Made by a program: the position numbers and the translations under genes. The notes under the pieces are model-generated. The model saw only the letters and a list, made by a program, of their open reading frames with translations. It was not told the DNA's origin and searched no databases. 64,000 nt of DNA, taken from assembly GCA_963738135.1 (NCBI GenBank), contig CAVTVK010000004.1:248001-312000 (forward strand). The letters are read 5' to 3'. The stretch's first letter is position 1, and every line of letters begins with the position of its first letter. Below, piece after piece: positions 56,407 through 64,000 of the stretch. This DNA comes from Bog-473 sp963738135 (GTDB lineage: Bacteria; Actinomycetota; Acidimicrobiia; Acidimicrobiales; RAAP-2).

Positions 56407-56434
56407 CGGACGGCGGACGGCGGACGGCGGACGG
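56407..56434. repeat. Four tandem copies of CGGACGG
   Basis: A perfect 7-bp tandem repeat in the gap between the hydrolase start and the acyl-CoA dehydrogenase stop. Copy number is likely to vary between strains. Confidence 0.8.
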
Positions 56435-57691
56435 CTAGGTGTTGGCTGAGCGCCCGCGCGGCACGTCGCGGAAGGCGACGTCCTTGTCCAGGCGGCGCTC
56501 CCGCGGCATGGCCAACACCCGCTCACTGATGACGTTGCGGGCCATTTCGGTCGTGCCGCCTCCGATGCTCCCGGCCTGGCGCATCAAGAAGTTGATCCCG
56601 GCCATCGCGGCGGGGTCGTCCTCGGTCCAGGCCGCACCGGCGGCGCCGGCGGTGTCGAAGGCCAGGGTGACGGTCCGTGAGACCGAGGTGCCCTTGAACA
56701 AGCGGACGAGCCCGGCCGCCTGATCCGACATGCGGCCCGACCGGATGCCCTCGCCGACGCGCTCGGCCAATTGGCCGACCACGATCTCGAGCATTCGTGC
56801 TTCGCCGACGTTGGCGAGCGCCGAGGCGTCATTCAGCAGGCCGTGGGCCCGAGCGATGTCGTAGACGATCTTGGCATCTTGGCTGCCGTGGGCCATCCCG
56901 ACGGGTTCGGTCACGTAGGGGGAGTTGTAGAGCATGCGCTCGTGGAACATCCAGCGGGTGCCGACGGTCCAGCCCTCGTCCACCGCGCCGATGCGATCTG
57001 TGTCGGGGACGATGACGTCGGTCAGGAACTCCTGGCAGAACTCCCGAGAGCCGTTGTTCATCTCGATCCGGTGCACCTCGACGTTGGGCTGGTGGATGGG
57101 CAGCATGAACACCGTGAGCCCGCGGTGCTTCGGCTGGTCCCAGTTGGTCCGGGCCAAGCACAGTCCCCAGTCGGACCACCACGCCCCCGACGTCCAGACC
57201 TTGGAGCCGTTGAGCACCCACTGCTCACCGTCTCGCACTGCGGTGGTCAGAGCGCCGGCCACGTCGGAACCGCCACTGGGCTCGGAAAGGAACTGCATCC
57301 AGAGCGCCTCACCTTTCAAGATGGCGGGGATATGGCGCCGCTTCTGGTCTTCCGTCCCGAACTCGAGGATGACGGCGGCGCACGGCGACAGCGTCGGCAC
57401 CTGGAAACGCAAGGGATACTCGTACCCCGCGATTTCCTCGTTGAACACGTTCTGGTGCTCGTGCGTCAGGCCCTGCCCGCCGTACTCGCGGGGAAAGCAG
57501 ATGCCCGCCAGGCCAGCCTCGAACAGCATGCGTTGGAGCTCACGGTCCCGGGCGACGACGGCCAGCTCCACCTCGTCGGTGGTGCCGTTGCGCTCCCACC
57601 GCATCTCCTCGGGGGTGACCTGCCGAAGGTTGGACCGGATGTAGGAACGGGCCCGCTGTCGGAAGTCCGCGAGGCTCTCCAGCTCCTCCAA
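56435..57691 (-). CDS. Acyl-CoA dehydrogenase
   Basis: 418 residues, full length. The fold signatures are PREYGGQGLT, FLSEPSGGSDVAGALTTA with VLNGSKVWTSGA (flavin and substrate contacts), and the catalytic-glutamate region GSIGGGTTEMARNVISERVL. The WERNGTTDEVELAVVARDR N-terminus is typical of actinobacterial FadE proteins of steroid- and terpenoid-like pathways. It follows a second dehydrogenase by 21 bases; such adjacent pairs often form an alpha2beta2 enzyme with one complete active site per pair. Confidence 0.93.
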   Translation of the reverse strand: MEELESLADFRQRARSYIRSNLRQVTPEEMRWERNGTTDEVELAVVARDRELQRMLFEAGLAGICFPREYGGQGLTHEHQNVFNEEIAGYEYPLRFQVPTLSPCAAVILEFGTEDQKRRHIPAILKGEALWMQFLSEPSGGSDVAGALTTAVRDGEQWVLNGSKVWTSGAWWSDWGLCLARTNWDQPKHRGLTVFMLPIHQPNVEVHRIEMNNGSREFCQEFLTDVIVPDTDRIGAVDEGWTVGTRWMFHERMLYNSPYVTEPVGMAHGSQDAKIVYDIARAHGLLNDASALANVGEARMLEIVVGQLAERVGEGIRSGRMSDQAAGLVRLFKGTSVSRTVTLAFDTAGAAGAAWTEDDPAAMAGINFLMRQAGSIGGGTTEMARNVISERVLAMPRERRLDKDVAFRDVPRGRSANT

Positions 57692-57712
57692 TTGGCTCTG
57701 CTCGCAACGCGC

Positions 57713-58843
57713 TCACGCGGCCGCTCCTTCTCGTGCGTCGATCAACGCGGCAATCCGCTGCCGGTGGTCCGACGGCGTGCCCGCCAGGGCTCGGTTGACG
57801 GTCACGCGCCGCAGGAACAGATGGAGGTCGTGCTCGAACGTCACCCCTATGCCTCCGTGCATCTGCGTGCAATCCTGCACCAGCTCGGCCCCGTACTCGC
57901 CGATGTAGGCCTTGGCCGCGCTGACCAGCTCGGCGGCGTCGGGGTCGCCGGCGGCCACGGCTGCGCAGGCGGCGTCGCTGGTGGCGTGGCTCGACTCGAG
58001 CCACATGAGCATGTCGGCAAAGCGGTGCTTGAGCGCCTGGTACGACGCCAGCGGCCGCCCGAAGGAGTAGCGGTCGAAGGCCCACTCGACCGTCATGTCG
58101 AAAGCCGCCTGCATGGCGCCCACCGACTCCGCGTTGAGCAGCACGATCCAGCGCTCGAACTGCAGGTGGACGTCTGCGGTGGCGCCGGCGGCGGCCCCGA
58201 CGATTGCTGCGGCGGGGACGGTGACCCCGTCGAACGTCACGATGCCGAAGCGCCGGGTGAGGTCGACCGTCTGCATCGGCGCCGTCGAGACGCCGGGCGT
58301 CGTCGCCGGCACGAGGACTTGGGTGACGCCACCCTGGTCGGAGCAGGTGACGAGTAGGTGGTCGGCCTGGGTGGCCGACTCGACCACCCGCACCTCGCCG
58401 CGCAGGACGAGGTCCGATCCTCGCCGCGTGACCTCGACCGTCGGCTGCCACCTGTCCTGGCCGAAGGGCGGCGCGCACCATGTGGCGATGTTCTGGCCGG
58501 AGAGAAGGCCAGCGAGGACCTCAGGCGCCGCGTCGCGGTCGTTCAAGGTGGCCGCGACCACGTTGACGACGCCCAACGGCCCCGGTGCCGCGTGGCGACC
58601 GAACTCGTAGGCGACCAGGCTGGCGTCCATCAGGCCGGAGTCGCTGATTGTGCCGCCACCGTGCTCCTCACTCACAAGCAGCGAGGTCCACCCGAGCTCG
58701 GCGCCGCGGCGCCAGGAGTTCGGGTCGAAGCCGATCGGGTCGTCGCGGAGTTGCCGGAGGGCGTCCGGTGACGCCTGCTCTGTCAAGAAGCGATCGGTGG
58801 TCTCGCGGAAGAATTGCTGGTCTTCGCTCAGGTTCAGGAGCAT
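57713..58843 (-). CDS. Acyl-CoA dehydrogenase
   Basis: 376 residues, shorter than its neighbour. It starts LNLSEDQQFFRETTDRFL and has LLVSEEHGGGTISDSGLMD, a substrate region, then FDRYSFGRPLASYQALKHRFADM and the C-terminal QMHGGIGVTFEHDLHLFLRR (in parts GGIGVTFEHDLH and LFLRR). The middle flavin-binding strand lacks the usual WxT/S segment, which fits the weaker partner of a heteromeric pair. Co-transcribed with the dehydrogenase at 56435. Confidence 0.9.
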   Translation of the reverse strand: MLLNLSEDQQFFRETTDRFLTEQASPDALRQLRDDPIGFDPNSWRRGAELGWTSLLVSEEHGGGTISDSGLMDASLVAYEFGRHAAPGPLGVVNVVAATLNDRDAAPEVLAGLLSGQNIATWCAPPFGQDRWQPTVEVTRRGSDLVLRGEVRVVESATQADHLLVTCSDQGGVTQVLVPATTPGVSTAPMQTVDLTRRFGIVTFDGVTVPAAAIVGAAAGATADVHLQFERWIVLLNAESVGAMQAAFDMTVEWAFDRYSFGRPLASYQALKHRFADMLMWLESSHATSDAACAAVAAGDPDAAELVSAAKAYIGEYGAELVQDCTQMHGGIGVTFEHDLHLFLRRVTVNRALAGTPSDHRQRIAALIDAREGAAA

Positions 58844-58942
58844 GGGGCTCCCTGGCGCTCAGTCACGTGGCTCTTTGATCCTTTCGGGCGCGCGGCGCCT
58901 CACTGCGTGTGTCGTCTGCATGGGTTGACCGGTGCGGTGAGG

Positions 58943-60220
58943 CTAGACCGCCGCGCTCACGACGCCGATACCCGCGGCTTCGTTGCGGCGCCGCCACTCG
59001 TCCTTGGGCATGCGGGTGACATCGACGTCCGGCGTCGAGGCCCGGAGCGCGCGCACCGTCGCCTGCTCCTTGTTCGTGTGTGCGAAGGGATCCCAGCCGT
59101 AGAAACGGCATGCGTTCTCCCAGGTGATCTTGTGGATCTCCGCGTCGGCGCACCCGGCGTCCTGAAATTCCTTCCAGGCGAACTCGGGCGACTTGGGCCA
59201 CGTCGTGTCGGTGTGCGGGTAGTCGCACTCCCAGGCGATGCCTTCGATGCCGATGCGGTCACGCAGCAGCAAGCCCGACGGGTCGGTGATGAAACAGGCC
59301 AGGATGTGCTCGCGGAACACCTCAGACGGGAGCTTGCCGCCGAAGTCGCCCTGCAGCCACTCCTGATTCGTGAAGTGCCGATCGATCCGGTCGAAATAGA
59401 AGGGGATCCAGCCGATGCCACCTTCGGAGAGCGCGACCTTGAGGTCGGGAAAGCGCCGAAGCGTGGGACCAAAGAGGAGGTCCTGGGCGGTGATGGCGCT
59501 GATCTGGCAGGCCAGCACCATCAGGTGATCGACAGGCGCCTCCTCGGCCTTCTGGATGACGTTGAAGCCGGCGCCGATGTGAAGCGAGAGCACCATGTTC
59601 TCGTCGCTGAGGGCGGCGAGCATCGGGTCCCAGTGTCCGGAAAGGAAGCTGGGGAAACCCTGCACATGTGGCGTCTCGAGGAAGCTGATGGACCGGCAGC
59701 CCTTCCTGGCGATACGCCGCACCTCGGCCACAGCGGCATCGATGTCCCACATGGGGACGATCCCGAGCGGAATGAAGCGACCCGGATACTCCCCGCACCA
59801 CTCGTCGATGGCCCAGTCGTTGTAGGCCTGGAGCATGACGAGGGCGATCTCCTTGTCGCTCGCCTCGGAGAAGGTCCGCGCGTTCCACCCGGCCATGGTC
59901 GGGAAGCACATAGAGCCGAGCACGCCGTTGGCGTTCATGTCCCGCACCCGCTCGTGCACGTCGAAGCAGCCGGGCCGCAATTCCGTGTAGGAGCCGGGAT
60001 TGAAACCCCATTCGGCCGAGGGCCAGCCCACCGTGGCCGACATGCCGAAGGAGGTGCTCGTCCTCTCTCCCTGGAAAACCCAACGGTCGATTCCGTCCTT
60101 GTCATGCACGACCTTGGGCGCGTCGTCGAGCCACTTCTTCGGCACGTGGTTCTCGTACATGTCGGGTGGCTCGATCATGTGGTCGTCGATGCTGACCATG
60201 ATCATGTCGTCGAAGTTCAT
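58943..60220 (-). CDS. ACMSD-type amidohydrolase
   Basis: 425 residues, intact. It starts MIMVSIDDHMIEPPDMY, where SIDDHMIEP gives the first metal site, and continues with SFGMSATVGWP, LHIGAGFNV, LSEGGIGW and WECDYPHTDTTWP with the C-terminal metal aspartate. It is the longest of the four amidohydrolases of the window and a different subgroup from those at 3677 and 47474. It lies between P450 and acyl-CoA dehydrogenase genes, so it probably opens or decarboxylates an oxidised ring or branched acid. GAGGAG precedes the ATG. Confidence 0.9.
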   Translation of the reverse strand: MNFDDMIMVSIDDHMIEPPDMYENHVPKKWLDDAPKVVHDKDGIDRWVFQGERTSTSFGMSATVGWPSAEWGFNPGSYTELRPGCFDVHERVRDMNANGVLGSMCFPTMAGWNARTFSEASDKEIALVMLQAYNDWAIDEWCGEYPGRFIPLGIVPMWDIDAAVAEVRRIARKGCRSISFLETPHVQGFPSFLSGHWDPMLAALSDENMVLSLHIGAGFNVIQKAEEAPVDHLMVLACQISAITAQDLLFGPTLRRFPDLKVALSEGGIGWIPFYFDRIDRHFTNQEWLQGDFGGKLPSEVFREHILACFITDPSGLLLRDRIGIEGIAWECDYPHTDTTWPKSPEFAWKEFQDAGCADAEIHKITWENACRFYGWDPFAHTNKEQATVRALRASTPDVDVTRMPKDEWRRRNEAAGIGVVSAAV

Positions 60221-60251
60221 CGTGTTTCCGTCTCCTCTCCGACCGGCCGCG

Positions 60252-61451
60252 TCACGCCGTGCGCACCGGCAGTGTCTCCCAGCCCCGCACCGTCGACGTC
60301 CGCGCCCTCTCGGCCGCGTCGTAGTCGACCTCCCACTCGGGGAACCGGTTCAGCACCTCGTCGAGCGCCACCCGCCCCTCGAGGCGAGCCAGCGCCATGC
60401 CGAGGCAGAGGTGGATGCCGTAGCCGAAAGCCTGATGCCGGCCGATGCCGCGGTGGATGTCGAACTGATCACCGTCGGGGAAGTGGCGTTCGTCCCGGTT
60501 GGCTGAGCCGTTGAGAAGCACCATGATGCTGCCTTCGGGCACGGTGCGGCCGTGGAGCTCGACGTCGCGCGTGACGTAGCGCGACTGGACCGGCGAGGGC
60601 GACTCGTAGCGCAACAGCTCCTCGATCGCGTTCGGAATGAGCGAGCGGTCCGCGACCAAGTCGGCACGCTGATCGGGGTGCCGGCCGAGGACCTCGCCCG
60701 TGAATCCGATGAGCCGGGTAGTGGTCTCGTTCCCGGCGCCGGCCAGGAGGCCGACGTAGCCGAGCACCTCTTCGTGGGTGAGCGTGCGACTGACGCCAGT
60801 GTGGTCCTCGAACTCGGCGTTGAGCAGTTCGGTCATGAGATCGTCGGAGGGGTTCTCCGCGCGCCAGGTGATGTAGTCGGAGAACACCTCGAATTGAGCG
60901 GTGCCGTCGTACTGGGCCTCGTTCGGCACGCCCTCGTCGAGGCGTAGTCCGTCGTCGAGCCGGTCGCGGATCGCCTCCTGGTCCGCCTCGGGGATGCCGA
61001 GAAGCATCCCGATCACCCGCATCGGCATGAACTTGCCCAGGTCGGCGATGAAGTCGAAGCCGCCCGTGCCGACGAGCGGGTCGAGCACCTGGGCGCAGAA
61101 GGCGCGCACCTGGGGTTCGAGCGCCTGCATCTTTTTCGGCGTGAAGACACGTGAGAGCAGGCCGCGATGGACGTCGTGGTTCGGCGGGTCCTCGAAGAGA
61201 ATGGACCCCGGTGGGATTTCAACGCCGGCCTTGATGATCTCGAGGACCGAGCCGCGCCCCGAGATGTACGTCTTCCAGTCGAGCATGGCGGCATCGACGT
61301 CGGCCCAGCGACTCAACGCGAAGAACTCGTATTTCTCGTTCCAGTAGAGCGGCGCCTCGTCACGCAGGCGCTTCCAGACAGGGTACGGATCGGCGTCGAT
61401 CTCGAAGTCGTAGGGGTCGTAGTAAACCTCCGACTCGCTGGTGACGGTCAC
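60252..61451 (-). CDS. Cytochrome P450
   Basis: 399 residues from GTG 61451 with GGGAGG upstream. I-helix oxygen-activating AGAGNETTTR (about 237-246; Asn-Glu in place of the usual Asp/Glu-Thr start, Thr following), ExxR at 278-281 and the heme loop FGYGIHLCLG with Cys349 as iron ligand. Family members hydroxylate steroids, terpenes and fatty acids with electrons from ferredoxins. It follows an aldehyde dehydrogenase by 16 bases: hydroxylation then oxidation to the acid is a plausible sequence. A small ferredoxin is encoded at 26350. Confidence 0.94.
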   Translation of the reverse strand: MTVTSESEVYYDPYDFEIDADPYPVWKRLRDEAPLYWNEKYEFFALSRWADVDAAMLDWKTYISGRGSVLEIIKAGVEIPPGSILFEDPPNHDVHRGLLSRVFTPKKMQALEPQVRAFCAQVLDPLVGTGGFDFIADLGKFMPMRVIGMLLGIPEADQEAIRDRLDDGLRLDEGVPNEAQYDGTAQFEVFSDYITWRAENPSDDLMTELLNAEFEDHTGVSRTLTHEEVLGYVGLLAGAGNETTTRLIGFTGEVLGRHPDQRADLVADRSLIPNAIEELLRYESPSPVQSRYVTRDVELHGRTVPEGSIMVLLNGSANRDERHFPDGDQFDIHRGIGRHQAFGYGIHLCLGMALARLEGRVALDEVLNRFPEWEVDYDAAERARTSTVRGWETLPVRTA

Positions 61452-61467
61452 GTCGGGACCTCCCCCG

Positions 61468-62964
61468 TCAGGCCGCGGGCCACGCCAGCGACTTGACCTC
61501 GAGGTACTGCTCGAATCCCGCCACGCCGTTCTGGCGCCCGATACCGCTGTGCTTGTAGCCACCGAAGGGCAGGTCCGGTCCGTAGGGGGCACCGCCGTTG
61601 ATGCTCAGACCGCCGGTGCGGATGCGCTTGGCCACCGCCAGCGAGTGCTCCACCGACCCGGAGAACACACCGCCCGACAGCCCGTACTTTGAGTCGTTGG
61701 CGATGCGCACCGCGTCGTCCTCGGTGTCGTAGGGGATCACGACGAGCACCGGGCCGAAGATCTCCTGCTGGGCGATCGTCATGGAGTTGTCGACGTCGGT
61801 GAACAGCGTCGGCTCGACCCACCAGCCCTTGGCGAACTCATCCCCCGACGGGCGACCTCCGCCGACGGCGAGCGTGGCGCCTTCGGCCTTCCCCTTCTCA
61901 ATGAGCCCCAACACCCGCTCCCGCTGCTTCGAGGAAATGACCGGCCCCATGATGACGTCGGGCCGCTGCGGGTCGCCGTAGGGCACGGCGGCAAACAGCC
62001 CCTTCAAGGTCTCGACGCCCTCCTCGTAGCGGGAACGGGGCAGGAGCATCCGCGTCTGAATGGCGCAGCCCTGTCCGGCATGGAAGCAGGCGCCCATGCC
62101 CATCATGGTGGCAAAGCCGAGATCGGCGTCCTCGAGGACGATCGTTGCCGACTTCCCGCCCAGCTCGAGGAATGTGCGCTTCATGGTGGCGGCGCCCTTC
62201 TCCATGATGCGCTGGCCCACCGCAGTCGAGCCCGTGAACGAAATCATGTCGACCTTGGGCGACAGCGTGAGCTCCTCGCCGATGAGGTGGTCCGACGACG
62301 TGACGATGTTGACGACGCCCGGCGGGATGTCGGTCTGCTCGGCAATCAGTCGCCCGAGGAACGTGGCATTCCACGGCGTATCGGGGGCGGGCTTCAGCAC
62401 GACCGTGTTGCCGGTGGCCAGTGCCTGGCCCAGCTTGTGCGACGTCACCTCGAAGGGGAAGTTCCAGGGAACGATGGCGCCGACCACGCCGACGGGCTCC
62501 CGCCAGATCCGTCGCGAGTCGAGCGAGCCCTGCAGGCTGATCGCGTCGGGCAGGACCGTCTCCCACTCGAACTCGTCGATCATCTTGGCCGGCCAGGACA
62601 GCGCGTCACCGAGCGGCGCGTCCAGCTGCGGGCCATTCGTCGTCATGCGAGGGCAGCCGACCTCGAGGATGAGCTGCTCGCGCAACTCCTCCTGCTCGCC
62701 CTGCAGCGCGTCGTGGAGCTGCTCGAGGCAGCGCTTGCGGAAGGCGTGGTTCGTCGACCAGTCGGTCTCGTCGAAAGCCCGCCGGGAGCCGTCGATGGCC
62801 CGCTGCATCTCTGCGTTCGAGGCGTCGGCGACCTGGCCGATGACCTCCTCCGTCGCCGGGTTCACGTTGTCGAAGGTCTTGCCCGAATCGGCGTCGACGA
62901 GCTTGCCGCCGATCAGCATCCGCTGCTCGGGGTTGACCTTCACTGCGTCACTCACGGTCGTCAT
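61468..62964 (-). CDS. NAD(P)-dependent aldehyde dehydrogenase
   Basis: 498 residues from ATG 62964 with GAGAGG upstream. PWNFPFEVTSHKLGQALATGNT, cofactor loop FTGSTAVGQRIME, general base in ELGGKSATI, catalytic cysteine in ACFHAGQGCAIQTRM, then EIFGPVLVV. A general aldehyde dehydrogenase; substrate not readable. First gene of the minus-strand operon that continues with P450, amidohydrolase and two acyl-CoA dehydrogenases. The palindrome at 63062-63077 lies 98 bases upstream. Confidence 0.93.
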   Translation of the reverse strand: MTTVSDAVKVNPEQRMLIGGKLVDADSGKTFDNVNPATEEVIGQVADASNAEMQRAIDGSRRAFDETDWSTNHAFRKRCLEQLHDALQGEQEELREQLILEVGCPRMTTNGPQLDAPLGDALSWPAKMIDEFEWETVLPDAISLQGSLDSRRIWREPVGVVGAIVPWNFPFEVTSHKLGQALATGNTVVLKPAPDTPWNATFLGRLIAEQTDIPPGVVNIVTSSDHLIGEELTLSPKVDMISFTGSTAVGQRIMEKGAATMKRTFLELGGKSATIVLEDADLGFATMMGMGACFHAGQGCAIQTRMLLPRSRYEEGVETLKGLFAAVPYGDPQRPDVIMGPVISSKQRERVLGLIEKGKAEGATLAVGGGRPSGDEFAKGWWVEPTLFTDVDNSMTIAQQEIFGPVLVVIPYDTEDDAVRIANDSKYGLSGGVFSGSVEHSLAVAKRIRTGGLSINGGAPYGPDLPFGGYKHSGIGRQNGVAGFEQYLEVKSLAWPAA

Positions 62965-63061
62965 CCTCTCGTCGTCCGGATCACCCAGGGCAGGACGGCG
63001 GCACTGCCGAATATGGCGGGACGCGTGCCTGGGAAGCCTCTCTTCGGGAGGGTATCTGACT

Positions 63062-63077
63062 TTGACGTCGCCGTCAA
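63062..63077. promoter_or_regulatory. 16-bp palindrome, copy e
   Basis: TTGACGTCGCCGTCAA with perfect TTGAC/GTCAA arms, in the divergent region between the aldehyde dehydrogenase operon and the TesB gene. In the plus direction it contains a TTGACG -35, with TAGGAT 19 bases later as a possible -10. Confidence 0.6.
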
Positions 63078-63169
63078 AAACGACTGTAGGATCCTCGTTT
63101 TCGGCTGGCCGACGGGCTCGCGGTGCCACAGTGGAGGCCCGCCCGCCCCAGAGGAGAATCGAGACCCCC

Positions 63170-64000
63170 ATGTTCACCATCTCTGCCTTCGTCGACGCGC
63201 TCGTGCTCGAAGAGGTCGGCTCCGACCGCTACAGGGCGGACAACCTGAGCTCCACGCACGGGGTCGTGTTCGGCGGGCAACTGCTGGCCCAATCCGTGAT
63301 GGCGGCGCTGGCCGGTCAGGAGGGAAAGGCGGTGAAGACGATCCACACGATCTTCGCCCGAGGTGCGTCGCCCGAGACACCGCTGGACATAGTGGTCGAC
63401 CGGATGCACAGCGGTCGTTCCGTCGCGAGCAGCACGGTCACCATCAGCCAGGGCGAGACGCTGGTCACGCGCTCCCTGGTCCTCCTCAGCGCGCAAGAGC
63501 CGGACGTGATCCGGCACGCCGACAGACCGCGCTCGGTTGCAGGTCCCGACGAGACGGGGGGCACGGTGCGGGGCGAGGGCGCCTGGGAAATCCTCATCGT
63601 CGGCGACGTCGACCTCAGCGATCCCGAGCTGGTCGGGCCACCCGAGCTCGATGCCTGGGTCCGATTCGTGGACGCGCCCGACGATCCCGCTACCGATCAG
63701 GCCCTCGTGGCCTACTCGACGGACGGCTTTCTCATCGGGACGGCCATGCGTCCCCACGCCGGCGTCGGCCAGGCTCAGGCCCACCGGACGCTGTCGACCG
63801 GCGTCCTCAGCCACACCCTGACCTTTCATGAGCGCTGCCCGGCGGCCGAGTGGCACCTGTTGCAGCAGCGGAGCTCGTACGCCGGGCATGGTCGCAGCTA
63901 CGGACTGGGCGACATCTTCCGCGGCGACGGCCAACTGGCGGCCTCCTTCGTGCAGGACGCCATGATCCGCGCCCGTTCCGGCGCTGCCGGCGCGCTCTGA
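63170..64000 (+). CDS. TesB-type acyl-CoA thioesterase II
   Basis: 276 residues, ending exactly at the window edge with TGA. Double hot-dog enzyme hydrolysing acyl-CoA to acid and CoA. It shows HGVVFGGQLLAQSVMAAL (first domain), TIHTIFARGASPETPL, and in the second domain FLIGTAMRPHAGVGQAQAH, LTFHE and ASFVQDAMIR. GAGGAG lies 14 bases before ATG 63170. It is similar to the thioesterase part of the gene at 36961 but has no DUF427 domain. Confidence 0.92.
   Translation: MFTISAFVDALVLEEVGSDRYRADNLSSTHGVVFGGQLLAQSVMAALAGQEGKAVKTIHTIFARGASPETPLDIVVDRMHSGRSVASSTVTISQGETLVTRSLVLLSAQEPDVIRHADRPRSVAGPDETGGTVRGEGAWEILIVGDVDLSDPELVGPPELDAWVRFVDAPDDPATDQALVAYSTDGFLIGTAMRPHAGVGQAQAHRTLSTGVLSHTLTFHERCPAAEWHLLQQRSSYAGHGRSYGLGDIFRGDGQLAASFVQDAMIRARSGAAGAL

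Noticed and set aside
56771..58357. 528-codon plus-strand frame opposite the acyl-CoA dehydrogenases
   Set aside because: Shadow of two complete dehydrogenase genes; no family resemblance.
62080..63831. Long plus-strand frames across the aldehyde dehydrogenase gene into tesB
   Set aside because: The first parts are antisense to a complete aldehyde dehydrogenase; only the part from 63170 in one frame is a real gene.
1..64000. Mobile element, prophage, CRISPR array or RNA genes
   Set aside because: No transposase, integrase, phage structural gene, regular spacer-repeat array or tRNA-like TpsiC pattern was seen on either strand.

Overview
High-GC (about two-thirds G+C), gene-dense chromosomal DNA with short overlaps between genes (ATGA, GTGA, TAGTG), frequent GTG/TTG starts and actinobacterial families (tandem TetR, DUF427 proteins, fused branched-chain ABC permeases, ACMSD-type amidohydrolases, LPG-synthase-like membrane protein). 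I read it as an actinobacterium, most likely an uncultured member near the Acidimicrobiia; the class-level placement is inference. No rRNA, tRNA, CRISPR array, phage or insertion sequence was recognised.

Layout. 1-3.3 kb: end of a rhodanese / cysteine-dioxygenase pair and a large membrane protein. 5-24 kb: a plant-polysaccharide sugar island made of a glucuronate module (uronate isomerase, P-loop kinase, beta-glucuronidase, LacI, fructuronate reductase, LarA-like racemase), a xylose/arabinose module (oxidoreductase, xylA, xylB, GH43, LacI) and a galactose module (GH2 beta-galactosidase, galT, IMPase-like phosphatase, GHMP sugar kinase). 24-30 kb: esterase, ABC substrate-binding protein, ferredoxin, and a MarR-controlled acyl-CoA mutase (isobutyryl-CoA mutase signature) with a carboxymuconolactone-decarboxylase-like protein and a 3-hydroxyisobutyrate dehydrogenase. 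30-36 kb: GH1 beta-glucosidase, an amidohydrolase and a broken alpha-L-rhamnosidase. 36-52 kb: CoA-thioester catabolism (SDR, DUF427-thioesterase, DUF427 protein, enoyl-CoA hydratases), a branched-chain-type ABC transporter with a LivH-LivM-LivG fusion, a tandem TetR regulator, an ACMSD-type amidohydrolase, methylmalonate-semialdehyde dehydrogenase and a DUF35/thiolase-like pair. 52-64 kb: TetR regulators, small proteins, and an operon of aldehyde dehydrogenase, P450, amidohydrolase, two acyl-CoA dehydrogenases and a hydrolase, divergent from a TesB thioesterase.

How it fits together. The left half would release glucuronic acid, xylose, arabinose, galactose, glucose and rhamnose from plant heteropolysaccharide and feed them into central metabolism; no sugar transporter is present in the window. 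The right half would import an organic acid or acyl compound, activate and oxidise it as CoA thioesters, with valine/isobutyrate-type enzymes prominent. Two regulatory layers are visible in the DNA: LacI-type palindromes in front of the sugar genes (two exact copies of TGCAAAGCTTTGCA and three CG-centred sites), and a 16-bp palindrome close to TTGACGTCGNNGTCAA that recurs five times in front of the catabolic genes and the transporter.

Sequence quality caveat: about 28 reading-frame breaks occur, concentrated between 27 and 52 kb, and nearly all are repaired by removing one surplus base. I treat the affected genes as probably intact in the organism, and have marked those with three or more breaks as pseudogene entries.
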